From G963664115 sp965263045 (GTDB lineage Bacteria > Acidobacteriota > Terriglobia > 20CM-2-55-15), in NCBI GenBank assembly GCA_965263045.1, contig CBDHGK010000041.1, forward strand, positions 2,852,001 to 2,916,000: a stretch of DNA of 64,000 bases, in the 5' to 3' direction. Shown one piece after another: positions 43,595 to 52,243 of the stretch. Numbering within the stretch: the stretch's first letter is position 1; each line of letters begins with the position of its first letter. A program made the translations under genes and the position numbers. The notes beneath the pieces are model-generated. The model ran no database searches. It saw only the letters and a list, made by a program, of their open reading frames with translations, and was not told the DNA's origin.

Positions 43595-46081
43595 GTGACC
43601 AACAACGAGTCCATGGACATACTGAAAGACGAAAGCACGGACGAGATTCAGGACGACCAGCAGGTTACAATCCCTGAACTCTTACCAGTTCTGCCGTTAC
43701 CTGACACAGTGGTTTTCCCCTACATGATCGTCCCGCTGTTCGTCAATCGGGACCGGTCCGTTCAGGCCGTGGATCAATCCCTGGCAGAAAACAGAATGAT
43801 CCTCGTCGTCTCCCAGAAAGACCCTGAAGTGGACGAACCCAACCCGGAAGACCTCAACACGGTCGGAACAGTCGCATTGATCATGCGAATGCTGAAGCTC
43901 CCCGACGGGCGCGTACGCATCCTCGTCCAGGGTTTTGCCCGGGCGAAGGTCGAGTACCTGCCGCAGACGGAACCGTTTCTGAAAGCGCGGGTCTTTCCCG
44001 AACACGAGGCACCGCCAAAGGCCGAGACCCTGGAACTGGAGGCCTTGATTCGCAGTGTCAAGTCATCTCTGGAACAGGTTGTCTCGCTGGGTAAGATGAT
44101 CTCTCAGGACATCGCGATCATAGCGGCGAATCTGGAAGACCCCGGCCGGCTCGCCGATCTGATTGCCTCCAATATGGATCTGAAGATCGAAAGCGCACAG
44201 GCGATCCTGGAGATCACCGATCCGGTCGACAGACTCCAGGAGGTCAACCAGATACTGAGTAAAGAAATCGAAGTACTGCAAATCCAGCATGACATCAGCA
44301 CCCAGGCCAAGGGCGAAATCGACAGGACCCAGCGGGAGTATTACCTGCGACAACAGATGAAGGCGATCCAGCAGGAACTGGGGGAAGGTAACGAGCTTTT
44401 CGAGGAAATAGAACAATACCGCGAACAGATTCGCGAATGCGGCATGTCCCCTGAAGCCGCCGAGGAAGCCGAGCGGCAGGTCGGCCGCCTGGAACGGATG
44501 CACCCCGATGCCGCCGAGACCGCGACGCTGAGAAACTATCTGGACTCGATCGTCAGCCTGCCGTGGTCGAAAGCAACCGAAGATAACCTGAACCTTCGAA
44601 AGGCCCAGAAAATTCTTGACGAAGATCACTATGGACTTAAGAAGATTAAGGAACGGATTATCGAACACCTGGCCGTCCGAAAGCTGAAGAAGAAGACACG
44701 TGGACCCATCCTCTGCTTCGCGGGCCCACCCGGAGTCGGTAAAACCTCCCTCGGACGTTCGATCGCCCGGGCTCTGGGACGCGAATTCGTGAGGCTGAGC
44801 CTGGGAGGAGTCCACGATGAAGCGGAGATTCGGGGTCACCGGCGCACCTACGTTGGCGCCATGCCGGGCCGCATTATTCAAAGCATTCAACAGATCGGCA
44901 CGAACAACCCGGTGTTCATGATGGACGAAGTTGACAAAATCGGTGCCGATTTCAGAGGCGATCCCTCTTCAGCGCTCCTGGAGGTCCTCGACCCCGAACA
45001 GAATTACGCATTCCGCGACAACTATCTTGGCGTACCATTCGATCTGTCCAACGTGATGTTCATCACGACGGCCAACATGCTGGACACCATCCAGCCTGCT
45101 TTCCGCGACCGTATGGAGGTCATCGCCCTCGGCGGGTATACGGAAGAAGAGAAAGTGGCCATCGCCCAGAGGCATTTGATCCCCAAGCAACTCGAGGCCC
45201 ATGGCCTGACATCCAAGAATGCCGAATTCACCGAACCGGCCCTGCGATCGATCATCAGCGGCTACACGCACGAAGCCGGACTGAGAAACCTCGAACGCGA
45301 AATTGCTGGAATCTGCCGCAAGATCGCCCGGCAGGTTGCCATGGGAAGAACGACGAAGCGGCGGTTGACCGCACGGGAAGTCGATCGGTATCTGGGACGT
45401 CCAAAGGTATTTCGGGATGCACTGTTAAAGAGAGACGTCGTTGGCGTTGCTACGGGTCTGGCGTGGACAGCTGCAGGTGGAGACATACTATTTATCGAAT
45501 CGACAGCCATGAAGGGCAAGGGAACGCTCACGCTCACCGGTCAGTTGGGAGACGTCATGCGCGAATCCGCCCAGGCCGCGATGAGCTATGCCCGCTCCAA
45601 GGCGGTCGCGTACGGTATTGATGAGGATTTCTTTGCCTCGCATGACATTCATGTTCACGTTCCGGAGGGGTCGACACCGAAGGACGGGCCGTCGGCGGGC
45701 GTTACGATGGCAACCTCTATCATATCCTTGCTGTCGGCTCGACCGGTTCATCGCAACATCGCCATGACGGGGGAAATCACCCTCCGGGGCGAAGTCCTGC
45801 CGGTGGGCGGAATCAAAGAAAAGGTTCTGGCTGCCACGCGAGCCGGCATTCGCAAGGTCATACTGCCAAAGCTCAACGAACGGGATCTTGAAGACATCAA
45901 TAAAGCTCTGAAAGCGAAAATGGAATTCGTATTCGTCGAGAACATCAGAGAGGTCCTGGCCCTTGCCATTGTTGGCGAACGGCAAAAGACCGCCTCTCGG
46001 AGAACGGCATCCGCCACCGCGAGGACGAGGAAACCTGCAGCTAAGAAAAAGGCCGCAAAGCGGAAGCCGAAAACCGTGTGA
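43595..46081 (+). CDS. lon: ATP-dependent protease Lon
   Basis: The 828-residue protein has the LAN substrate domain (LPVLPLPDTVVFPYMIVPLF), a coiled-coil middle region, an AAA+ domain (LCFAGPPGVGKTSLGRSIAR, FMMDEVDKIG) and the C-terminal Ser-Lys protease (GSTPKDGPSAGVTMATS with catalytic Ser, VGGIKEKVLAATRAG with Lys). The tail is a Lys/Arg/Ala-rich extension (ARTRKPAAKKKAAKRKPKT). The GTG start at 43595 has TGAGG just upstream; ATG at 43613 is an alternative. Lon degrades misfolded and specific regulatory proteins. Confidence 0.96.
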   Translation: MTNNESMDILKDESTDEIQDDQQVTIPELLPVLPLPDTVVFPYMIVPLFVNRDRSVQAVDQSLAENRMILVVSQKDPEVDEPNPEDLNTVGTVALIMRMLKLPDGRVRILVQGFARAKVEYLPQTEPFLKARVFPEHEAPPKAETLELEALIRSVKSSLEQVVSLGKMISQDIAIIAANLEDPGRLADLIASNMDLKIESAQAILEITDPVDRLQEVNQILSKEIEVLQIQHDISTQAKGEIDRTQREYYLRQQMKAIQQELGEGNELFEEIEQYREQIRECGMSPEAAEEAERQVGRLERMHPDAAETATLRNYLDSIVSLPWSKATEDNLNLRKAQKILDEDHYGLKKIKERIIEHLAVRKLKKKTRGPILCFAGPPGVGKTSLGRSIARALGREFVRLSLGGVHDEAEIRGHRRTYVGAMPGRIIQSIQQIGTNNPVFMMDEVDKIGADFRGDPSSALLEVLDPEQNYAFRDNYLGVPFDLSNVMFITTANMLDTIQPAFRDRMEVIALGGYTEEEKVAIAQRHLIPKQLEAHGLTSKNAEFTEPALRSIISGYTHEAGLRNLEREIAGICRKIARQVAMGRTTKRRLTAREVDRYLGRPKVFRDALLKRDVVGVATGLAWTAAGGDILFIESTAMKGKGTLTLTGQLGDVMRESAQAAMSYARSKAVAYGIDEDFFASHDIHVHVPEGSTPKDGPSAGVTMATSIISLLSARPVHRNIAMTGEITLRGEVLPVGGIKEKVLAATRAGIRKVILPKLNERDLEDINKALKAKMEFVFVENIREVLALAIVGERQKTASRRTASATARTRKPAAKKKAAKRKPKTV

Positions 46082-46168
46082 TCGCCCATCGTCGACGACG
46101 ATTGACATAAACGGGTCCACACCGAGACGACAACTCTCCCTCTGCGCTGCCCGGCTCAATGTTTTCTA

Positions 46169-47086
46169 GTGTTTACCGAAAAACAGCTCATCGCCCGGTT
46201 ACGGCAGCGATTCGGCAGACTACCCAAGGGCATCGGTATCGGCGACGATGCTGCTGTTGTCGATCTACCAGTGGGATCTTCGACGGTGCTCTGCTCGGAT
46301 ATGCTGGTCGAAGGTACACACTTCCGCCGATCGACACATCCCCCTGAATCATTGGGGTTCAAAGCTGTTGCGATCAACGTGAGCGACATGGGTGCGATGG
46401 GGGCGATCCCCGCCTTTGCCCTGCTTTCGCTGGCCGTGCCCTCCGATGTAAATTCGATATGGACTGACGCTTTTCTTGACGGCATCGCCAATGCCTGCCG
46501 GGCTTTCGATATTCGACTCGTCGGTGGCGACTCTTCGATGGCCGAACGAATCTTCATCGATGTTTCGGTCACCGGGCATGTCCGGCCCGGAAAGGCCGTC
46601 GGCCGAGCCGGGGCGCAACCGGGTGACGGAATCTTCGTGACGGGTTTTCTGGGTGGATCTGCGCAGGGCCTCGATCTGCTCGCAGCGGGCTCTCCATTTG
46701 ATGATGAGACCGTGCGCCGACATCTGTATCCTGCTCCCCGTCACCGGATCGGTCAGGCGCTCGCCCCGCGCCTGACGGCAATGACCGATGTAAGCGACGG
46801 ATTCTCCGTCGACCTCACACACATCCTCGAGGAATCCGGAGTTTCAGCCCGCATCGAGCCATTGCGGATTCCCTGCTACCCCGGAGTCGACATCGACTTA
46901 GCGCTGCATGGAGGTGAAGAGTACGAACTGATCCTTACGGGCACCGGCATTCCGGATCAATTTGACGACGTCCCGATCACGCGGGTCGGTCAGATTACGG
47001 ATTCATCCGCGCCCGGTCAGATTCACCTCGCGACAGACTCTGGCGATGAAGTTTTGATCCCAAGGGGTTGGCAGCATTTCGGGTAA
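46169..47086 (+). CDS. thiL: Thiamine-monophosphate kinase
   Basis: The 305-residue protein from GTG 46169 (MFTEKQLIARLRQRFG) has GIGIGDDAAVVDLP, TVLCSDMLVEGTHFR, AINVSDMGAMGAIPAFAL, IRLVGGDSSMAER, MTDVSDGFSVDLTHILEESG and HGGEEYELI, all ThiL signatures. It phosphorylates thiamine monophosphate to the active diphosphate. It lies 87 bases after lon; the start region has no strong Shine-Dalgarno, so the start is a little uncertain. Confidence 0.93.
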   Translation: MFTEKQLIARLRQRFGRLPKGIGIGDDAAVVDLPVGSSTVLCSDMLVEGTHFRRSTHPPESLGFKAVAINVSDMGAMGAIPAFALLSLAVPSDVNSIWTDAFLDGIANACRAFDIRLVGGDSSMAERIFIDVSVTGHVRPGKAVGRAGAQPGDGIFVTGFLGGSAQGLDLLAAGSPFDDETVRRHLYPAPRHRIGQALAPRLTAMTDVSDGFSVDLTHILEESGVSARIEPLRIPCYPGVDIDLALHGGEEYELILTGTGIPDQFDDVPITRVGQITDSSAPGQIHLATDSGDEVLIPRGWQHFG

Positions 47087-47209
47087 AAGCTTCGGACCCA
47101 TCGACCCATATGGCGGAATCATCAACGATGCCCAAGCCGGGGAGGGACAACCAACAAGTCGGTGCTGCCGCTGTGCCAACCGATTAACCGCTTATGCTAT
47201 CCTCATGAA

Positions 47210-47752
47210 ATGTCGAATCCGGATCTTCTGAATCAAGCGGACAGCATTCTCCGCCCCGTTCTGCGCAAACTGAGCGCGATCTCCTGGCTGGACGTAACCG
47301 GATGTTGCGCCGGACATCAGCCTGAAGACAGCGTCTGGTTTGATCTCGAGGTGCGCGGGACATCTGGAATGGGCCGGATGATGGAACTGCTCCGGGTTCT
47401 CGACACAAAGCTGACGGGTACTGACTGCCGAACCGACTGCCTGTTCGACTACCGGGAAGATTCCGATTCACCCGAGGCGCCGTATGGTTGGTTTTCGATG
47501 ACGGTAGAAATTTCCTGGCCGGCGAGAGATGACTGGCGCCGCGAACAGTCACTCATCGTCGAATCGCTCCTGTCGTCCGTCGAGGAATTCGGAGACAGAA
47601 TCGACGCCGAGTTTGAACCCGAGGGTGCCATCAACTACTGCCCATTCTGCTCATCGTCTTTCGTCCGCCTTGAAAGCTTCGAAGCGTCGGGACACCGTTA
47701 TCGCTGTGGCGACTGCGAATCGTTCTGGACAATGATCGAACCAAAGCTGTAA
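47210..47752 (+). CDS. Hypothetical protein with CCAGH motif and C-terminal zinc ribbon
   Basis: The ATG at 47210 (MSNPDLLNQADSILRPV) gives 180 residues; an upstream in-frame start at 47162 is not supported. Residues 31-36 read GCCAGH, and the C-terminus has YCPFCSSSFVRLESFEASGH then YRCGDCESFW, a four-cysteine zinc ribbon. The middle is a mixed alpha/beta domain (WFDLEVRGTSGMGRMMELLR, GWFSMTVEISWPARDDW). I do not recognise the family. It lies between thiL and mtnP on the same strand, with gaps of over 70 bases. Confidence 0.65.
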   Translation: MSNPDLLNQADSILRPVLRKLSAISWLDVTGCCAGHQPEDSVWFDLEVRGTSGMGRMMELLRVLDTKLTGTDCRTDCLFDYREDSDSPEAPYGWFSMTVEISWPARDDWRREQSLIVESLLSSVEEFGDRIDAEFEPEGAINYCPFCSSSFVRLESFEASGHRYRCGDCESFWTMIEPKL

Positions 47753-47827
47753 TCAGCAAACAATCGACCGACCTGAGCGGTCTCCGAACGGATACCCCCG
47801 GGGTCGCCCTGTTGGGGACGTTCGAAT

Positions 47828-48694
47828 ATGGAAACTGATATCAAGATTGGAATCGTAGGCGGCAGTGGCCTGTATGAGATGGACAGCTTGACGGGTATTG
47901 AGGAGGTCACCGTTGAGACACCGTTTGGCTCACCCTCCGACTCCTACCGCACAGGATCCATCGGTGGACGTCGGGTCGCCTTCCTCGCACGTCATGGCAG
48001 GGGCCACACCATCGCACCGTCGGAACTGAATTTCCGCGCAAATGTGTTCGGATTCAAGAAACTCGGTGTCGAAAGAATACTCTCAGCGAGCGCAGTCGGC
48101 TCCCTCAAAGAAGAACATCATCCCCTCGATATTCTGGTTCCAAGTCAGTTTTTCGATCGCACGCGGACGCGGATATCCACTTTCTTCGGAGACGGGCTCG
48201 TTGCACACGTCAGCTTCGCCAGCCCGGTATGCCATGATCTGTCGGAAACGGTCGTTCATGCTGGAGCGCAGACTGGCATCGCGGTAAAACGAGGTGGAAC
48301 ATACCTGTGCATGGAAGGGCCTCAGTTTTCCACGCAGGCGGAATCGATGGTTTATCGCAGCTGGGGCATGGATGTCATTGGCATGACCAACCTGCAGGAG
48401 GCGAAGCTCGCCCGTGAAGCGGAGATATGCTACACGACCATTGCACTGGTCACCGACTACGATTGCTGGCACCCACAGCACGACGCGGTTACCGTGAGCG
48501 AAATCGTTGCAAACCTTCAGAAGAACAACCTGCATGCCCAACAGATCATTCGAGCGGCAGTCGGGTTACTGCCTGACGGAAGAACCTGCGCTTGCCAGGA
48601 CGCATTGCGTCACGCACTGATAACGGATCCGGCCAGAATTCCCGACAGCACGAAGCAACGGCTGTCGTTGCTTATCAACAAGTACATCTCCTGA
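47828..48694 (+). CDS. mtnP: S-methyl-5'-thioadenosine phosphorylase
   Basis: The 288-residue protein has IGIVGGSGLYEMDSLTG, AFLARHGRGHTIAPSELNFR, ILSASAVGSLKEEHHPLDI, GTYLCMEGPQFSTQAESMVY and VIGMTNLQEAKLAREAEICY, the pattern of MTAP and related purine phosphorylases. It cleaves methylthioadenosine from polyamine and SAM metabolism to adenine and methylthioribose-1-phosphate. Whether it prefers MTA or methylthioinosine cannot be decided here. The next gene follows after 9 bases. Confidence 0.9.
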   Translation: METDIKIGIVGGSGLYEMDSLTGIEEVTVETPFGSPSDSYRTGSIGGRRVAFLARHGRGHTIAPSELNFRANVFGFKKLGVERILSASAVGSLKEEHHPLDILVPSQFFDRTRTRISTFFGDGLVAHVSFASPVCHDLSETVVHAGAQTGIAVKRGGTYLCMEGPQFSTQAESMVYRSWGMDVIGMTNLQEAKLAREAEICYTTIALVTDYDCWHPQHDAVTVSEIVANLQKNNLHAQQIIRAAVGLLPDGRTCACQDALRHALITDPARIPDSTKQRLSLLINKYIS

Positions 48695-48703
48695 CAACCA
48701 CAT

Positions 48704-49681
48704 TTGCCTGTCTTTTTCACCAACGACTTAACCCTGCGCTCAGGATGGCGCATCGCGGCATACGTCGCCGTATTCATCATGCTTCTGGTGGCGAACGGTG
48801 CCTTGATTTCCCTCGTGTTCCCGGACCCCTCCATCGCCCAGAACGATCTTGCCTTGCTGGGCATTAATGCTTGGGCGCTGCTCGTGCCGGTCAGCCTGAC
48901 CCTGCTGTTCATGACCCACTTCGTGGACCACGTACCGATAGCCACGTATGGAGTCGGCACCCATGAAGCGTGGACGAAGGACCTGGGCACCGGACTCGCG
49001 GTATCCGCGGTGATGCTGTGTTTCTACTGTGTATTCAGCGTTGCACTGGGAGAAATTCACATTGAATCGGCGCTCAGCGTTGGCGGTGATGGCGGGGTTG
49101 ATGGCGCTTTCTGGGCGCCGTGGTTTCTAACGATTCTCATACTGGCCATATCGGCAGCCAACGAAGAATTGCTCTTCCGGGGATACCTTCTGCAGATCCT
49201 GATGATGGCAATTGGCCCCTGGCCGGCGATGGTCGTAATGTCGTCGCTGTTCGGAATGGGGCACTATTTAAACCCGAGTGCCACATGGGTCGGTACACTG
49301 AATACGTTTCTTGCCGGTATACTCCTGTGTTTGGCATATGTTCGGACCCGATCCCTGTGGTTCCCCTACGGCATTCACATCGGTTGGAACCTTGCGATCG
49401 GACCGGTTTTCGGTTTCCCCGTTTCGGGCATCACAATGCGATCGGTCTGGATCAGCGAAGGTCGGGGACCGGACTGGCTGATGGGCGGCGCGTACGGGCC
49501 GGAAGGAGGCATTCTGGGAACCGGAGTCATGCTCTCGGCTATTCTGACCGTATTCCTCGTCCGAAGCGTGAGTATCAGCCCGACGCAGCGTTCACTGCTC
49601 GACGCGCACTCAAAAACGATTTACGCCGGCACTCCCATCGGACTTACCGACGCGGGCGGCTCGGAGGCTCGAACGCCCTGA
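48704..49681 (+). CDS. CPBP-family intramembrane metalloprotease
   Basis: The 325-residue membrane protein from TTG 48704 has eight or so helices and the CAAX/CPBP motifs: AANEELLFRGYLLQIL (EE-x3-R), SLFGMGHYLNPSATWVGTLN and GIHIGWNLAIGPVFG with the His residues that bind metal. Members are prenyl-protein endopeptidase relatives, often linked to bacteriocin immunity or envelope processing. It is 9 bases behind mtnP, so cotranscribed. The TTG start is weak; ATG codons further in (48779) are alternatives. Confidence 0.85.
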   Translation: MPVFFTNDLTLRSGWRIAAYVAVFIMLLVANGALISLVFPDPSIAQNDLALLGINAWALLVPVSLTLLFMTHFVDHVPIATYGVGTHEAWTKDLGTGLAVSAVMLCFYCVFSVALGEIHIESALSVGGDGGVDGAFWAPWFLTILILAISAANEELLFRGYLLQILMMAIGPWPAMVVMSSLFGMGHYLNPSATWVGTLNTFLAGILLCLAYVRTRSLWFPYGIHIGWNLAIGPVFGFPVSGITMRSVWISEGRGPDWLMGGAYGPEGGILGTGVMLSAILTVFLVRSVSISPTQRSLLDAHSKTIYAGTPIGLTDAGGSEARTP

Positions 49682-49740
49682 GGCCGTACGACAAGAGTAC
49701 GCGCTAAGCTATCATCTGTTGTCAAACGGGGAGAACTTTG

Positions 49741-50652
49741 ATGTCATCGATTTTGGTCGTCGGGTCGGTCGCTCTAGACTCTGTAAAAACTCCGTTCGGA
49801 GAGGCCGAAGATGTCCTGGGTGGATCTGCGACGTACTTCTCCGTTGCTGCCAGCTTCTTTTCCCAAGTCCGGGTCGTGGCCGTCGTCGGCGCAGATTTCA
49901 CCGACGAACTTGGGGCTCCTTTCAAGCGCCACAACATCGATACTTCCGGTTTGGTGCGGTCGGAAGGATCGACTTTTCGATGGAAGGGAGAGTACGGATT
50001 CGATCTGAACGAAGCACACACACTCGACACTCAACTCAACGTCTTCGAATCGTTCAAGCCGGACATACCGGATTCCTATAAAACATCAGAGTATGTGTTT
50101 CTCGGAAATATCGACCCAGAACTGCAGCTCCAGGTCCTCGATCAGATCGAACGCCCCCGGGTTGTCGCCTGCGATACCATGAATTTCTGGATCGGCGGCA
50201 AGCTGGACGCCCTTAAGAAGACACTATCGAGGGTCGACATTCTGATCATAAATGATGGGGAAACCCGCATGTTGGCAGACGAACCCAACCTCGTCCGGGC
50301 GGCAAAGAAGATCCGGGCCATGGGCCCGCGAATCCTGATCGTCAAACGCGGTGAATACGGTGTGCTGATGTTCAACGAAGAGTCGATCTTCGGAGCACCG
50401 GCATTTCCGATTGAACAAGTCTATGACCCGACCGGCGCCGGAGATTCGTTCGCAGGCGGGTTCATGGGACACCTCGCACAGTCAGGAGGCTTGGATGACG
50501 ATGTTCTCCGGCAGTCTATCGTTTACGGGACCGTCATGGCATCGTTCAACGTTGAGGAGTTCAGCCTGAAGGGACTGGGGGATCTCACCAGAACCGCCCT
50601 GGACGCCCGGTTCCGCCAGTTTAAGAGCCTGACCCATTTTGAAGCGCTATAG
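49741..50652 (+). CDS. PfkB-family carbohydrate kinase
   Basis: This 303-residue kinase from ATG 49741 (MSSILVVGSVALDSVKTPFG) has GGSATYFSVAASFFSQVRVV and the C-terminal PfkB signature DPTGAGDSFAGGFMGHLAQ with the catalytic Asp. GGGGAGAAC precedes the start. Family members phosphorylate sugars, nucleosides or adenosine; the substrate cannot be decided from the motif alone. Downstream is a complex of repeats before dapF. Confidence 0.88.
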   Translation: MSSILVVGSVALDSVKTPFGEAEDVLGGSATYFSVAASFFSQVRVVAVVGADFTDELGAPFKRHNIDTSGLVRSEGSTFRWKGEYGFDLNEAHTLDTQLNVFESFKPDIPDSYKTSEYVFLGNIDPELQLQVLDQIERPRVVACDTMNFWIGGKLDALKKTLSRVDILIINDGETRMLADEPNLVRAAKKIRAMGPRILIVKRGEYGVLMFNEESIFGAPAFPIEQVYDPTGAGDSFAGGFMGHLAQSGGLDDDVLRQSIVYGTVMASFNVEEFSLKGLGDLTRTALDARFRQFKSLTHFEAL

Positions 50653-50728
50653 AACGGGCATGCGACCCACGAAAATCAACTCATCACTGACATCGGCGGC
50701 AAGGCTCGTTCTCTGCCCGACCCGACAG

Positions 50729-51276
50729 TAGTGGCCTGTACCACCCGAATCGGGACCAGCGTTCAGGCCAAACTGTGTTGTATTCTAGGAATCGGCGACG
50801 AACGAATGCTCCTAGTGGCCTGTAACAGAGACATCGCCAGTGGCGTTCGGGCGGAACGGGGCCGGATTTTAGGAGTCGATGACGAGGGAATGCTCTTACA
50901 TTCCGAGGAGGTGCGACAACGAAGACGGCCCCGTTCCGCCCGAACCCTTCGGGCCGATGGGGGTTGCCGTCGATATCTTTGTCGCTCGTCGGTCATGATG
51001 AAACGGCATCATTCCCTCCTCGCTTCGCGATCTCGTCTGGCAAGACCCATCGGCGCCACTGCCGATGTCTCTGTTACAGGCCACTAGCATTGTGAGGAGT
51101 TGACGACGACGAAGACAATGCCGTTTCGCCGCAGCCCTCTGGGCGGATGGGGGTTGGGAGCGATATCTTCGTTGTGAGCCGTCGTCGATGTGAAGACATC
51201 GACTTCCGTCTCGCGCCTCGATCTCCCCGGCAAGACCCATCGGCGCTGGCCCCGATTCGGGTGGTACGGGTCACTA
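50729..51276. repeat. TA-flanked foldback element, type D, interrupted by a nested type A element
   Basis: TAGTGGCCTGTACCACCCGA (50729 on) and its near-inverse ending GGGTCACTA (51276) bound this composite. Its own sequence is broken between GAATGCTCC and GCATTGTGAGGAG by the type A element at 50813-51086. Without that insert the host element would be about 275 bp and has the same central hairpin (AATGCTCC-TA-GCATT) as the others. dapF begins 18 bases to the right. Confidence 0.75.
50813..51086. repeat. TA-flanked foldback element, type A, nested in type D
   Basis: The 274-bp element has ends TAGTGGCCTGTAACAGAGAC and the inverse at 51067-51086, with about 33 bp of inverted repeat and one mismatch. 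The interior contains the family core with GGGGCCGG and its complement, and a central hairpin GAATGCTCTTACATTCC. It sits in the TA of the host element's central loop. Confidence 0.8.
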
Positions 51277-51294
51277 GAACCGGAGAAAAGGAAG

Positions 51295-52122
51295 TTGTTG
51301 CCCTTTGTCAAAGCTCAAGCGCTCGGAAACGATTTTCTGCTCATCGAAAATCGCGACGTTTCCGGTAACGACTACGTGCAGCTCGCACGCCGTATCTGTG
51401 ACCGGCGGCTGGGCGTCGGCGCGGACGGACTGATCCTCTGGAATTCCGGTCCTGAGGCCTTCCAACTCCGAATTTTCAACATGGACGGAAGCGAAGCCGA
51501 ATGTTCCGGAAACGGGCTGCGATGTGCCGCAGCATATCTGATGCAGTCCGGAAAGACCGAGAACGGGCGAATTCAACTCCAGACTGTTTCAGGCATCTAT
51601 GTCCTGGAACAGGACGGACACCGGTTTCGGGCCGATATGGGTGAGCCTGCGCTTGCGCCCGAAGACATCCCTTTCGTTGCTCCGGAACCGCTTGAGCGGG
51701 TGGTGGACCACCTAGTGGAGGTTGACGGGAACCCTTTTCGAATCACGGCGTGCTCCACGGGAAACCCGCATTGCTCGTTGTTTGTCGATGCAATCGACTG
51801 GACTATGGTCGATACTGTCGGGCCAGAACTCGAAGGACATCCCGCTTTTCCCAATGGGACGAACGTGGAGTTCATTCGTGTGCTCAATCCGAAAGAAATC
51901 GAGGTTGCCTTCTGGGAACGGGGGGCCGGCCGAACCCCGGCCTCGGGCACCGGCTCCTGCGGTGCCGCGGTGGCGTCAATACTCAACCAGCGCACCGAAC
52001 GCGCGGTCAGGGTGCACACGCGGTATGGGACGCTCGATGTGGAGTGGAATGCCCTGAGCAACCGGCTGAAGCTTGTCGCCACAGCCGAAGTTGTCGCTGA
52101 AGGAGAATACCGGGAGACGTAA
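51295..52122 (+). CDS. dapF: Diaminopimelate epimerase
   Basis: From TTG 51295 (or 51298) the protein has 275 residues, the usual length; AAAAGGAAG stands directly before it, and the frame upstream lies in the repeat. The N-terminal catalytic Cys is in AECSGNGLRCAAAYL and the second in TPASGTGSCGAAVASIL; GNDFLLIEN and NPHCSLFV are also conserved. DapF epimerises LL- to meso-diaminopimelate for lysine and peptidoglycan, so the organism should have a DAP-type wall. Confidence 0.95.
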   Translation: MLPFVKAQALGNDFLLIENRDVSGNDYVQLARRICDRRLGVGADGLILWNSGPEAFQLRIFNMDGSEAECSGNGLRCAAAYLMQSGKTENGRIQLQTVSGIYVLEQDGHRFRADMGEPALAPEDIPFVAPEPLERVVDHLVEVDGNPFRITACSTGNPHCSLFVDAIDWTMVDTVGPELEGHPAFPNGTNVEFIRVLNPKEIEVAFWERGAGRTPASGTGSCGAAVASILNQRTERAVRVHTRYGTLDVEWNALSNRLKLVATAEVVAEGEYRET

Positions 52123-52243
52123 TAGGATTGGCGATGGCCACTCCGTGGCCCGGCATGAGGGCGACTGTCACTGCGGCCTGACGGCCAAACTACGATTAGA
52201 GCGGATGTCCCCCCGCCGGGACCGGCAGTCGAGTCTTTATCAA

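Noticed and set aside
22962..51276. Dispersed repeats as a CRISPR array
   Set aside because: The repeats are long inverted elements at separate loci, not short direct repeats with regular spacers.
52073..52243. Extended N-terminus of the YpdA-like protein
   Set aside because: The extra 57 codons overlap dapF and show no homology; the ATG at 52244 directly precedes the Rossmann motif.
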